64,000 nt of DNA from Bugula neritina (lineage: Eukaryota > Bryozoa > Gymnolaemata > Cheilostomatida > Bugulidae). Where the stretch lies: assembly GCA_964035545.1 (NCBI GenBank), contig OZ037765.1, positions 18,842,698 to 18,906,697 on the forward strand. Direction: 5' to 3'. Under the pieces are notes generated by a model. That model was not told the origin of the DNA. It did no database searches and worked only from the letters and a program-made list of their open reading frames with translations. The position numbers and the translations under genes were made by a program. This document shows positions 1-15,956 of the stretch, in pieces; the first letter of the stretch is position 1; each line of letters starts with the position of its first letter.

Positions 1-180
1 GTATGCATTTTCTTTGGCACAAGGTGGTAGCTTAGTTATATCTCAGCAAGACACACCTATCAAATCTTCATAATTAGAATTTAATTAATATATTACTTTA
101 TCATTTATTGAAACTTTTTTAATTTCTTACTAAACAGTGCAAATATAATATATTTTTACCACTGTAGTAAAATAATATAA

Positions 181-408
181 AGGGAGCAGCCGTGGTCTAA
201 GGGTTAAAGCTTTTGCCTAGTAAACACGAGGTCATGGGTTCAAACCCGGCAAAGGCCATTGGTGATGTTAGGAAGAGCATCCAGCCATAATTGCTCCTGT
301 GCCTCATCTGAATAAGTCCTTAGCCCAATCTAACAAAAACCCTTTCCATCAGGGTTTTCTCTGAGGAATGGTGAGTATAAAATTGTGTGAGTTTTTTCCG
401 CCACCCAA
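181..408 (+). mobile_element. tRNA-derived SINE, copy 1
   Basis: The head looks like a tRNA gene: an A-box-like TGGTCTAAGGGTTAAAG near 194 and a B-box-like GGTTCAAACCCGG near 238. A non-tRNA body follows (CCATTGGTGATGTTAGGAAG) and a tail ending GTGTGAGTTTTTTCC. The same order and wording recurs at 10190-10401, where clear target-site duplications prove it is an insertion. This copy lies beyond the second coding exon of ERGIC1, probably in an ERGIC1 intron. I did not find a clean target duplication here. It is not a functional tRNA: no cloverleaf can be closed over the head. Confidence 0.75.
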
Positions 409-508
409 TTAGGACATGGAGGAAAAAGGTGAGAAGTAACATAGTATAAAGACTAGGTGATTTTTTTCATAAATTGATTCAATATTTTATTATGAGAATG
501 CCACTTAC

Positions 509-1100
509 AACTCTGTAGACAGAAAGGAAATAGCCTCGGAAAGCACAAGGAAGATGATAAACATAATACTGCATATTGATATAACAGCACCTGTAGTAGT
601 AGGCTGAGTTAGATCTTTTGGTACTTTTCGATAAATGTCAAAGCTGAAAAAGCATACAGAGCTAAATTGAATAAGTAATTTTAACTCCATAACAATAATG
701 TAACACGTCTGAGACTAAAATAAACAGCTAGAAAAAATGATTATACTATAATATTAATTAAAATAAAAGTCTAAAGCCTAAAGCCAAAGGTGAACAAGTT
801 TAAATGTTTACAGAGACTTTCTAAAGCATAATTGAGTGCAAGTTCGAATAATAATTTGCTACTTTCGGCAATCAAACACTATAATTTTGTAATTCATTAC
901 AAATTTATGGTGTTTGATTGTTATATTACTTATACGACTAAGCAAGCCTAAGGGGAAAACCCAAATTCTGCAAAGCGACGTGGCGACACTAGTCCTAGAC
1001 TTATTCTTAGTTGTCAAAGCTATAAACATTGTTGAATAGTGTTACTATTATCAATGTAAAAAAAAGAAAACCGGTTTTACCTTCTTATGTTGAACTGCAT
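509..1100 (-). CDS. ERGIC1: ERGIC1 (ERGIC-32), first two coding exons, partial
   Basis: ERGIC1 is a membrane protein cycling between ER, ERGIC and Golgi, and a partner of the ERGIC2/ERGIC3 cargo-receptor complex. Coding exons on minus: 1100-1081 (start ATG at 1100, residues MQFNIR plus two bases, donor GTAAAA) and 643-509 (acceptor TTTTTCAG, donor GTAAGT). The phases fit, giving MQFNIRS followed by FDIYRKVPKDLTQPTTTGA, a close match to the family's N-terminal signature. A transmembrane segment (ISICSIMFIIFLVLSEAI) follows at about residues 28-45, then FLSTE. The remaining exons must lie left of the window, since I found no convincing continuation in 1-508. The 20-nt first exon rests on phase and on resemblance to the usual MPFDFRR start. 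The gene is divergent from membralin. The exon-2 identity is strong; the exon-1 choice is good but unproven. Confidence 0.85.
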
Positions 1101-2432
1101 ACTGATTTCTGAAGCCTAATATACCAATTGGCAACTACTGATTAGTAAATTACTAGTGCTATCACTATGAGACTGAGTACTAGTGCTATAAGGAAAAACT
1201 GCCAAGTTACACGGAAACGGAAAATAATAACAAATGCTGAAGCCGTTAAATAGTACTCTCAAAATACTTAAAACTTTATTATAAAAACAAAAAGTTTGTC
1301 AACAAACTCGCGGACTATCAAAAAATTTTAATTAAAAAATTAAATTACTAATTAATTTTATTAATTGCTTAGAAATTTAATCATCTTTGTTTTACGACTG
1401 CTTTTCCGTAACAGAAAGTTTCCAACTCGAAGTCAGTAAAATTGTATTTGTATTTGAGTTATAGAAATCCCTAAAAGTAAATCAATATAACTATCACTAT
1501 GTTATATAGTAATAGTTGCATTTTCAGGTAGTATAACTGTAGTTGTCTATATTACTATTAGCGTAACTATTAACCAAGTTTATTTTTTTACCTGTGCTAT
1601 AGTTATTAGTTAGTTTCACTCCTAAGTTTTAGTTTACTTGAACTTCAAGTAGAACTAGAAGTTTAGCATTCACATTGACAATCACAATGTCAATGAGTAG
1701 GCACATCGATATACATGACCAGTGGCAGTAGTGAGTAGAATTTTGTGATCACATTCAGTTTCACTGTGATAGCCGATGGGTATAAAAATGGTGATTGCTT
1801 TAGTTAATTTAAAATTAAATTTTCAACCATAGGCATACCGCATATGTCTATGGCTATGCATTAAATTAAATCGTAATTTAATTTAATTGCTATCAAATTA
1901 TAAAAAAACGTAAGTGGTTTTTTCAATGCATATTAAAATTTATCTCCTTAAGTTAACTGGAAGATAACACTAACAATAACAGTTTTAGTTTGAATATACT
2001 TGTTGATTACTGAATAGCTTACCACTTCAGTTGTATTTACGTAGCTGTCAGTTAGAGAATATTGATTAATTTATAAATTTTATGCATGAACGTAACACAA
2101 TTAACCCATATACTATAACGTAGTGCTAGATTTGTATGAACCAAGTTTTAATTGGCTCTAGTATCAATGGTTAAGTAAAACTTCTACAAATTATCATTTC
2201 AGCTCACTAAACTATGTACCGTGAAAGGCTTTAAAGCATTTTATTATCACTTACCATGCTTTGGAAGCTTCATTGTACAATTTGATTGAGAACTACAACG
2301 GTAAAGCCAGTTACCATATCAACTTTCTTTGTTTTTCTAATAAAATTTTTAATGTTGATGTGTTTTATAGGCTGAGACTGAGATGAGAATTATTATCAAG
2401 AGCCTCTAAAAAGTGAAAAATACTAAACTGCT
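1101..2432. promoter_or_regulatory. Divergent ERGIC1 / membralin intergenic region
   Basis: This 1.3 kb lies between the ERGIC1 start (minus) and the membralin start (plus) and must hold both promoters and 5' UTRs. I see no consensus TATA box for either gene. Around 1480-1790 the sequence is made of ACTATCACTATG/AGTTATAG-like short words, resembling the simple repeat at 13.97-15.95 kb. TTTTATAG|GCTGAGACTG near 2370 could be a 5' UTR splice acceptor for membralin. No further coding exon is recognised. Confidence 0.4.
2383..2409 (+). promoter_or_regulatory. Short upstream ORF before membralin
   Basis: An ATG 50 bases before the membralin start opens an eight-codon frame (MRIIIKSL) closed by TAA at 2407-2409, 23 bases before the main ATG. 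It lies after a possible 5' UTR splice acceptor at about 2370, so it would be in the leader. A uORF this short and close could lower translation of the main frame. That role is inference only. Confidence 0.35.
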
Positions 2433-7975
<5,543 letters not shown>

Positions 7976-8018
7976 AGAGTCTAATTGCATCAGTATAATT
8001 ATTTTTGTCAGTTATTTT

Positions 8019-8024
8019 AATAAA
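8019..8024 (+). terminator. Membralin polyadenylation signal
   Basis: AATAAA lies 44 bases after the membralin stop codon, in a T- and A-rich stretch. This is the expected position for 3'-end formation. Confidence 0.6.
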
Positions 8025-8605
8025 AAATTTACGTAATATAATCATATGTACACATGTGCTATGCTTCAAATTGAGATTAATGCTATTATCAAGTTTTAAA
8101 ATATAGAGCTTTACTTAGGATAAAATTTTTTGATTTGTTAACCCTAGTTATTGAAGAAACATCTCTGGCCAAATAGTGTATTTCAAGAAAATCAATCTTA
8201 TGGTTTAAAATAATGAAATTTGGATAGTGAAAATCTTGAGGCGTTCAATCATAATGAATTAAATTCATAAGGATTGAGCTATAAATTATAGTTTTATAGT
8301 TCATATTTGAAAACATAAAAACAAAAATAAACGCAGCCTTGATCAGGAATACAATAATACTAGTGCTATTGTGAAACCTTAATTCTCAAAACCCAATTGT
8401 GATGATACAAAAAGTTGATTATTTATGGTTTAAAACAAGGCTGAAGGAAAATTCACAGGCATATTATATGCATAGGCACAAAAGACATGCATAAGTGCAA
8501 CAATTCTCTATTTTTAATGGTGACCTGGGAACAATGTTGAATGACCAAACTAAGAAACTTAGTCCCCATTGTTAAAAGTTCTTTATAAATATGAAATAAC
8601 TCTAT
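8025..8605. other. Convergent intergenic stretch
   Basis: This lies between the membralin 3' end and the stop codon of the convergent SAM/PHD gene. The sequence is AT-rich, with no frame or splice-linked exon that I can support. It should hold the 3' UTRs of both genes. Confidence 0.4.
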
Positions 8606-11600
8606 TCAGCGATTGGCTGGGCCTTTCTGTATCATCCTAATTTTCTCATATATCTTAAGGGCTGGTCCAAGCTTGAGCTGCATATTACATAATATGTCTT
8701 GCCTCAACAGCAGCATCAGCGACTTCCCGTCAATCTCCTGAGAACACACAAATGACTGTAAAATCTCCAGAATAATGAACTACTGTAACTGAAGCATTTG
8801 AAAAAGCATATGTTCCCTTCAGATCCTCAAGATGTTTTCCATGTACAATAAAATACTACATATAAACTTCAACACTTGTAAGCTAGCAGAATAATGATGT
8901 TTTAATATAAAAGGTTGTTTTTACACATTTAATTTGCAAGCTGATTTATAATCCCTATTGGTTCCTTTTAGTACACATTTACAATACAACTATAATATTT
9001 AAATGGAACATAATATTGAATATAGCGTGAATTGATGTAGCATAATACAATAGAATGAAAATTTCGCCACTAGTGTAAGGAATTACTAGTAATGGTGAGT
9101 GTTTACGTTTTTGATGAGTATATAGCCAATCACATTGTAAGTAAAACCTTACTTGGTCCGAAAATTTAGCAGCTTCATCAGGAAACCCACACTCTATAAT
9201 ATACTGAGAGACATTGGCTACGCTCCAGTGACTAGGTTTAGCAGGTAGAAGGTGTTTAGGAGAGACACTATTTTGTAAAGGAGCAGCAGGTGCAGGCGGA
9301 GCGCTGTGCACTGGACCCACTGTGAATATATAAATAAATGTAACTGCATACATTATTCAACTATCTCACCTGTAGTTATATAATGCATAATGTCAACCCA
9401 ATAATCACAATTAGAAAACAGTTACTTTTGAGTAGCTCACAAATCAAAGTTCAGCATTTCTGAAAAAAGTAAATCAGCAGGTGAAAGTAGCATTACCTAC
9501 CACTGACATTGGACTGAGGAGCAATAGTGTTAGCAGTCTCTATGCTTGCTGCATCTTTTGAAGAAATAGGGCTATGGTTTTCACCAATATCGGCATCACT
9601 TATCAGGTCATCAGTCGTTACTCCATCACCAATGCATGCATTACAAGCCCATTTATCTGAAATTAAAAAAAGTCATATGTACACAATACACTATCATCCT
9701 AGACATCAGAAGAAACAATACAAAGTAGCATATTCTGCATAGTATACTTGAGCAAATAATTGAACTTTCTTTTTGTAAAAAAAGAATCTGATTTATTTTT
9801 CATATAGAGCACAGATATTACCGAGTCAAGTGCCGAAAGCTTTACCAAAAACCTAAACCGACCAAACTAATGATATATAAAAGTAAAAACTTTAGCTTAA
9901 AAGATGAAGAAGATATATGTCTTACTTTTAGGCTTTTCCTTGATTGCAGGATCGTGACAGAACATATGATAACCCTTGTCACACGCATCACAAAACAGCA
10001 GATCATCGGGGTGTCCAGAGTCAAGACACAAGCAACAGGTTTTACAGTCTATGCACTGCCAAGGTCCCATCCTAGCTCGTCTAGACAATATCTCGCCATA
10101 GCCCATACATGAGGCGTGAGCTACAAGAGCATGAACCATAATTATTCAATTTTACAATATTTTAGTAGAACATTTCACTCGGCAGGCATAGGGAGTAACC
10201 GTGGTCTAGGGGTTAGAGCGTTTGCCAATGAAGTCATGGGTTCGAACCCCGACAAAGGCCATTGGTGATGTTAGGGAAAACATCCAGTCATAATTGGTCC
10301 TGTGCCCCATCTAAATAAATCCTTAACCCACTTTATCAAAAAACTCTTACCATCAGGGGTTTCTCACAGAGATAGCGACTATAAACTTGCGCGAGTTTTT
10401 TATTTCGCTCAGCAGGCATTAGTTTGAGTCCAGCACTTTTTTTATATTTATAATAAGAGAGTTAATAAAAAGTAGATATCCAATTGCATACTAATCTATA
10501 AACACAATCAGATGTAGCATCACACCTACCTTTGGCAGGACAGTCTTTACACATGAGCAACTCTTCAAACTTTCCAAATTTGTTAGATGAAGAACTTTGC
10601 AGACAAAAATCACAGATAAGGTCTGTAACAGGGGGCAGAACGGGAGCACCTTTATTTCCTGGTGTGTCATAGAATTCGAAATCATCATGACTTTTCTTAA
10701 ACCTCTGCAACATTATCATCAACTAGAAACATTATGATGCAGGAGTAGCTTGGCAGTCAGTGCTAACAGCATGTCAATCTGCAGCCTAGCAGGTCTTCAT
10801 ATACTGCCAAATTTTCTAATTACACCGAAAGTTCGTGTACACGGAAAAGAGAAATATAGGAAACTCAGCAGGCTCTTCTGCATCTTGCATGTTATCTTGC
10901 CTTTTGGAAAAGTTTTAGCATAAAAATAATGTGAGAGTTGCTTGGCATTTTGAACCATCAGAGTGCTGGCCTGGCCAAAATATGACGGTGAAAGTGAATG
11001 TTTTAGACTGTGGCAATTAACAAATTTGCTATTTCACAGCAGGAATGGAAGTATACAACGTCAACCACAAGTCTGCAATTGAATGATAAAACTAGGAAAC
11101 TGGCAGAAATTATTAGGACATGAAGTTAAAAATAATCTGAAAGTGGAGCAACTGCTACTAGCATTTTTACTACGCCAAGTATTAACTACTACCTATGTGA
11201 TTATAAACATAGTTTAATCTGTTACTATAACTTAAAAAATAGTTTGTTCAACATGTAGTAACTTATCTTGACCATTTAAAAGTTGTATTACAATTTATTA
11301 AATTGTTAAATGAGTATATTCATGAACCTTGAACCTGATTATGCTTGAAATGAAATGAATACGAAATTAAGCAAAGCATGGTCTACCTTTAATTTCATGG
11401 TCACTAGCAACAATTTGTTTACAAATTTATATAGACGTACTTTTCTTTTACCAAGTTGTGCAACTTTTTTCGGATTTTCGGTATCTGGACTTCTTTTAGC
11501 AGGTGCCGAGGGCACGCTAAGCGTCTTGACAACTCGTCTGCTAGGAGATCCATTGCTTTGAGGTCTACCGCGTTTCTTGACCAATAGATAAAGCCCGGCT

Positions 11601-12697
11601 TCATTCTGGCGTAGTCTCATACATTCTACCTGTAAACACAGTTTCAACATATTGAATTAATTTAAAATAAATGAATGTAATGAACAATAAGTTCCATTCA
11701 TAGATATGTGTTGCCTGTTCTACTGATTTGCAGCAATACCTCTTGACTGAGACTTCTTTGAAGCTCAAAAAGTTCGATTTGAGAATTGTGATGCCTCAGC
11801 CAATCTGAGATATCCTCGAGTGAAGCACCTAGCTTGTTGTTTTTCTGCAGAAAAAATTCAACAAAAATTCAAGTGAATATTGGTGGATATGAGTTTGGAA
11901 CCAGTAAAATATAGTTAATATCGTTAATATCCCAGTAGCCTGTTTAAGGAGCAGTTAGTAAGCAGGAACTCGTGGGTTTGAATCTCAGTAGTCATTGGTG
12001 ATGCCAGGAAGGACCAGTGCCTGGTTACAACTAATCAGTGCTATACAGAGAATCCTACAAACCATTATGCCATTAAGATGAGAGGCACGGTTTTTAGCTC
12101 TCTCAAAAGACTCATGGATTCTCACAGGAATGGATACTTTAAAAAACAAGAAATTTATTCCAGAATTTTTTTGTAATAAAGAAATAAAGTAAGATGCATT
12201 TTGTAGCAGACTACTGTAGATAAAATCACTGGAAAAGAGACTGTAAAAAGAGATACACAACAGTTTGCCTTTCACAACTAACAAGTAGCAGTATAAATTT
12301 TACTGTAAAATATGTTATATGAATATGTTTATCTACTCACTTGATTGATCTCCTTTATACATTTACCCAGCATACAACTGAAATCCTTTGGAGGTTGAAT
12401 TTCCTTATTGGGCTGGCTTACAATCTGTTTGACATCGGGCATACTGGGTTTAGGTAACAATTTCAATTGATTCGGTGATTGAACAATCATATACACAGCA
12501 GTGCCTTCTTTCTCAATGTTAAATATTCTTGCATCTTTTATTAGCTGTTCTAGAAGCAGTTGAGTTTTTTCAGGACTAATATCATGATTTTTTTTCATTG
12601 TGTCACAAATTCTAGTTAGGTCTGAGCTGTTTTGATGTTGCAGTTCATTTATACAGCCAACTAATCGCTCTGAGGCTTTGTGGTCTGTGTCAGCCAT
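8606..12697 (-). CDS. SAMD1-like chromatin reader with double PHD finger and SAM domain, 8 exons
   Basis: Exons (minus): 12697-12341, 11844-11740, 11629-11441, 10704-10530, 10120-9926, 9656-9501, 9319-9153, 8737-8606. Splice sites and phases all agree, giving 491 residues. Order: a winged-helix-like N-terminus (about 5-75, [18 protein letters not shown]); a second helical/winged-helix-like unit (120-175, [18 protein letters not shown]); a basic AT-hook-like linker (KKRGRPQ); two adjacent PHD fingers at 248-350 with the full Cys/His set ([39 protein letters not shown]), a tandem unit of the KAT6/DPF type; an acidic, Ser-rich linker; and a C-terminal SAM domain (423-486) with [10 protein letters not shown] and [13 protein letters not shown], as in SAMD1. 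No MYST acetyltransferase domain follows. Predicted role: nuclear reader of DNA and acylated H3 tails. The start ATG follows a likely 5' UTR acceptor (TTTTGACAG). I know no standard symbol for this architecture. Confidence 0.9.
10190..10401 (+). mobile_element. tRNA-derived SINE, copy 2, with target-site duplications
   Basis: Same family as the copy at 181-408: A-box TGGTCTAGGGGTTAGAG, B-box GGTTCGAACCCC, body CCATTGGTGATGTTAGG and tail GCGCGAGTTTTT. It is flanked by matching direct repeats at 10172-10189 (ATTTCACTCGGCAGGCAT) and 10402-10419 (ATTTCGCTCAGCAGGCAT), 16 of 18 identical. These are target-site duplications of LINE-mediated insertion. It sits in intron 4 of the SAM/PHD gene, antisense to it. 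Confidence 0.85.
11930..12065 (+). mobile_element. Degenerate SINE fragment
   Basis: This stretch carries a B-box-like GTGGGTTTGAATCTC, then GTCATTGGTGATGCCAGGAAGG, the same body module seen at 181-408 and 10190-10401. The tRNA head is eroded and the 3' half diverges. It lies in intron 1 of the SAM/PHD gene. Confidence 0.5.
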
Positions 12698-13960
12698 GAC
12701 ATTGACAACAGTTCTGAAGGTTATGTCTGTCAAAACAACATGTTATATATACGTGAGAACACTAGTGGCATAAAGCCAGAGTTTCTAACTGCCAAATATT
12801 AAAAGACAATCTGGTATAGGTTCTATTTTAATAATTTCGCTGCAACATATCTCACATTATCAATTATATCATAGTATAATTACATATTATTATACTCTTT
12901 TTTATAATGATGTTTGTTACCACTACGTTGGATAAAGTATTTAAAGGCCAGTAATTTTATGTGTAAAAATAGAAACTGTGCCCGAGAAAAACGCAACCTT
13001 CAACAGCAACACTTTTATTAAATTTTATTTTATTTTCCTAATGCACATATATTTATTTGTTAGATAAAAATTTATTAAATATCACTTATATATCATTATG
13101 CAAAAGGAGCTGGGTGGCAGCAAATCTTTCGCAAATGTGCAAGTAATATTTACTGTTACAGTGTAACTGTTAATTTCATTGATTTACTTTATTAATATAA
13201 TTAATGGCATGAAACGAAAAATTAAAATTTAGGGATATTATATTTATAATACAAATGAGATACAAATTGAAATTAACTAAAATAATACTAATTTGTTTAT
13301 GAAAATTATTAAATATTATGCTGAGATTCATTAGACTAGTATATCAGTATGATGGTATAACTTATACGTAAAACTACATTTTCAATCAAATGATAAATTC
13401 AACCTACAAGTATAAACTTTAGGTTAAACAGTTAATAGTTTTACAAGCTTGTATCTGAAACTATAATCTAAGTCCAACATCGAGCAATTGTGTCAGTTTA
13501 CTTCATTTAGTACACACCAGCAAATTATGACCTAACATCAAAGTTTGCTCAAAATCCATTGAAATTTACTATACATGGTATTTTTATGTGCTGGTTTTAA
13601 CTACGCATAACAGAAAAGGCTGTAAGGGGACTCCCCAACATTAAAGCACAGGTCATTGTCATATGCACTTAATATTCTATATGTGCGGACCGACGGTCCG
13701 TAACCAAAACTAGCTGAATAATTAGGGAAAAACATGGGAAATGAAGCAAAATTAAAAGGAACTTTGATTATTTAGGTGTATTTATTGGTGTTTTACTAGT
13801 TTTGACCAAAAAACCATGTTCATTACCAGCTAAAGTGTGAAAAATAGCCAAAAACTGAAGATTTCGAGTGTGTACTAAATTAAGTAAAATGACCCAATTA
13901 GTAAAAGTACTACTGTTGTTATAACCATTAGACATTAGAATTTGATCAAACTCTAAAATA
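12698..13960. other. Upstream region of the SAM/PHD gene
   Basis: AT-rich, with no supported coding exon. It should include the promoter and a 5' UTR exon of the minus-strand SAM/PHD gene, because a splice acceptor (TTTTGACAG) lies 24-32 bases upstream of its ATG. The 5' exon itself was not located. Confidence 0.35.
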
Positions 13961-13969
13961 GTAAAAGCG

Positions 13970-15955
13970 AATAAAATGGCATAGCAATACTGATAGTCAT
14001 AGTGATAGTCATAACTCATAAGCCAGTATGACTTATCAGTATGAGTATCACAATCACTATGAATACCAGTATGAGTATTACTGCCACTGATAGTCATAGT
14101 TCATAATCACACTCAAAGTGATAGACTCAAACTGATATTCTAAGCCCATCATTTTAATACTTATGCTATAATATATAGCATAAATCTACCACTATAGTTT
14201 ATAAGTTATAGTTTTAGACCTTATGGCTTATAGGTATACTAATACAGTTATACTCAAGTTATAGTTTTACTCAATCTCATACACTTACTCTTAGAGTCTG
14301 CGTTACACACATACTCATAGTCATACTGATATTGCTGCTGCCGTACTGATAGTGGTACTCATACCTGATAGTGATACCATACTCATACTGAGTGATACTG
14401 TCACTATCACTAAGTAATTATGAGTATCACTGACCCTACAGCATGTGCACGCTACTATTACTACTACTATTACTACGGCAAACAGCATCGTTATGATTAT
14501 CATTAGGACTATCACTATAACTATGGTATCAAATTCAATGTGAGTATGACTATGACCATGCATATCACTATCAGAGTGAAAATACCATAGAATCAGAATG
14601 AGTATCCCTATCAGTACCAGAATGAGTATTACTATGACTATCAATTTAAGTGGAACTGAACAGTGAATCTGTCAATGTCAAATTTAATGTTAAACTAAAC
14701 CTGAATGAGTGAATGCAAATGCGATACTCAGAGTGATACTGATACTCAACTCATACTTATACTAATAGTAATACTAATAAAATTAATGGATTAGTATTAT
14801 ACTATCAGTATTACTATTACTACACTATTAGTATTATCAGACTATCAAGTATTACTATTAGTATCACTATGAGTATGACTCTCACTTTTCAGTACCACTA
14901 CATATTTCAGATAATGATATCTCACTATCACTATGACTATCGGGATCACATTCTGATTCTGAGATTCTCATTCTGATTCACTGATACTGAGTCTGATAGT
15001 AATAGTTAACTGCTAATCACTTAATCTTATCCGTTATCAGTATGAGACTATGAGTATCACATCTCTTAAACTTAGAGTTAAACTTAACGATAATCCTAAT
15101 CTTATTATGATTAGGCTTATCATTAAGTTAAAACTTATACTTATTAATAATATTAATAATCTTATCACTATTAGTATTACAGTACTAGTATTAGTATTAC
15201 TATTAGTATTAGTAATACTAATAGTATTACTATTAGTAATACTGTATTACTATTAGTATTACTATTAGTATTAGTATTACTATTACTATTAGTATTACAT
15301 TTAGTTTTACTATTAGAGTATTAGTAATCACTACATTAACATATCTCAACGATATGGCTATCACAACCATGCTGATGACCGATCACTATAACTTCAAACT
15401 GTGAGTAAATGATGATAATAGTGATAGACTGGGTGTGATACCAATAATATTGACTTTGAGATATTCAACATTCGACACTCCAACTTCAACTTGAAGTCTA
15501 ATAAATTCATTATCACCTTGAACTTGGCATTAAATTGTCGCCAAAGGGCTCGTAGTCTCGGCTAAACCAGAATTTGCGTTGATACACAAATCTATATAAC
15601 GTATAAATGCCGATAACGTCTATAATATATTAACCACACTTCGTAAACATTTCGAATATAATGGACCTGAGCCTATTCCCAACAGCACCCGTGAACCACG
15701 TTTTTCAAATTGAATAACTTGTAGTAGTATTACTATTGAAGTATTAAAGAAATTGATTATTCTGACCGTGACAACTTTGTGAAATTTAGATCATTAATTT
15801 CACTTTTAGTTTCACGTTGGACTTGGTTCTGACCATTGAGATATAACTAGTTTTTAATTCAGAGGACGTGGTTCTGACTCCGATTCTAATTCTTAGTCTG
15901 ACTCTGAGTCTGTCTCTTATCTCTTTAACTTTTGGATAGCTAAAATCAGAATCAG
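13970..15955. repeat. 2-kb degenerate simple-sequence block
   Basis: The region is built from overlapping short words such as CTGATAGTCATAG, TGAGTATCACTAT and CAGTATGAGT. They shift to ATTAGTATTACT repeats (densest at 15150-15320) and then to CTGATTCTGA/GACTCTGAGTC words up to 15955. Many words are near-complements of each other, so strands can fold back. Open frames inside it (for example 14321-14644 minus and 15050-15256 plus) are low-complexity by-products. It ends at the C1QBP start codon. Words of the same kind recur at about 1480-1790. Confidence 0.75.
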
Positions 15956-15956
15956 A

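Noticed and set aside
181-252. Functional tRNA gene
   Set aside because: A- and B-box-like motifs are present, but the body continues as a SINE that recurs elsewhere, and no proper cloverleaf with acceptor stem is seen.
14321-14644. Val/Ile-rich frames in the 14-15.3 kb block
   Set aside because: They come from the simple-sequence words of the repeat block; composition is low-complexity and no splice partner exists.
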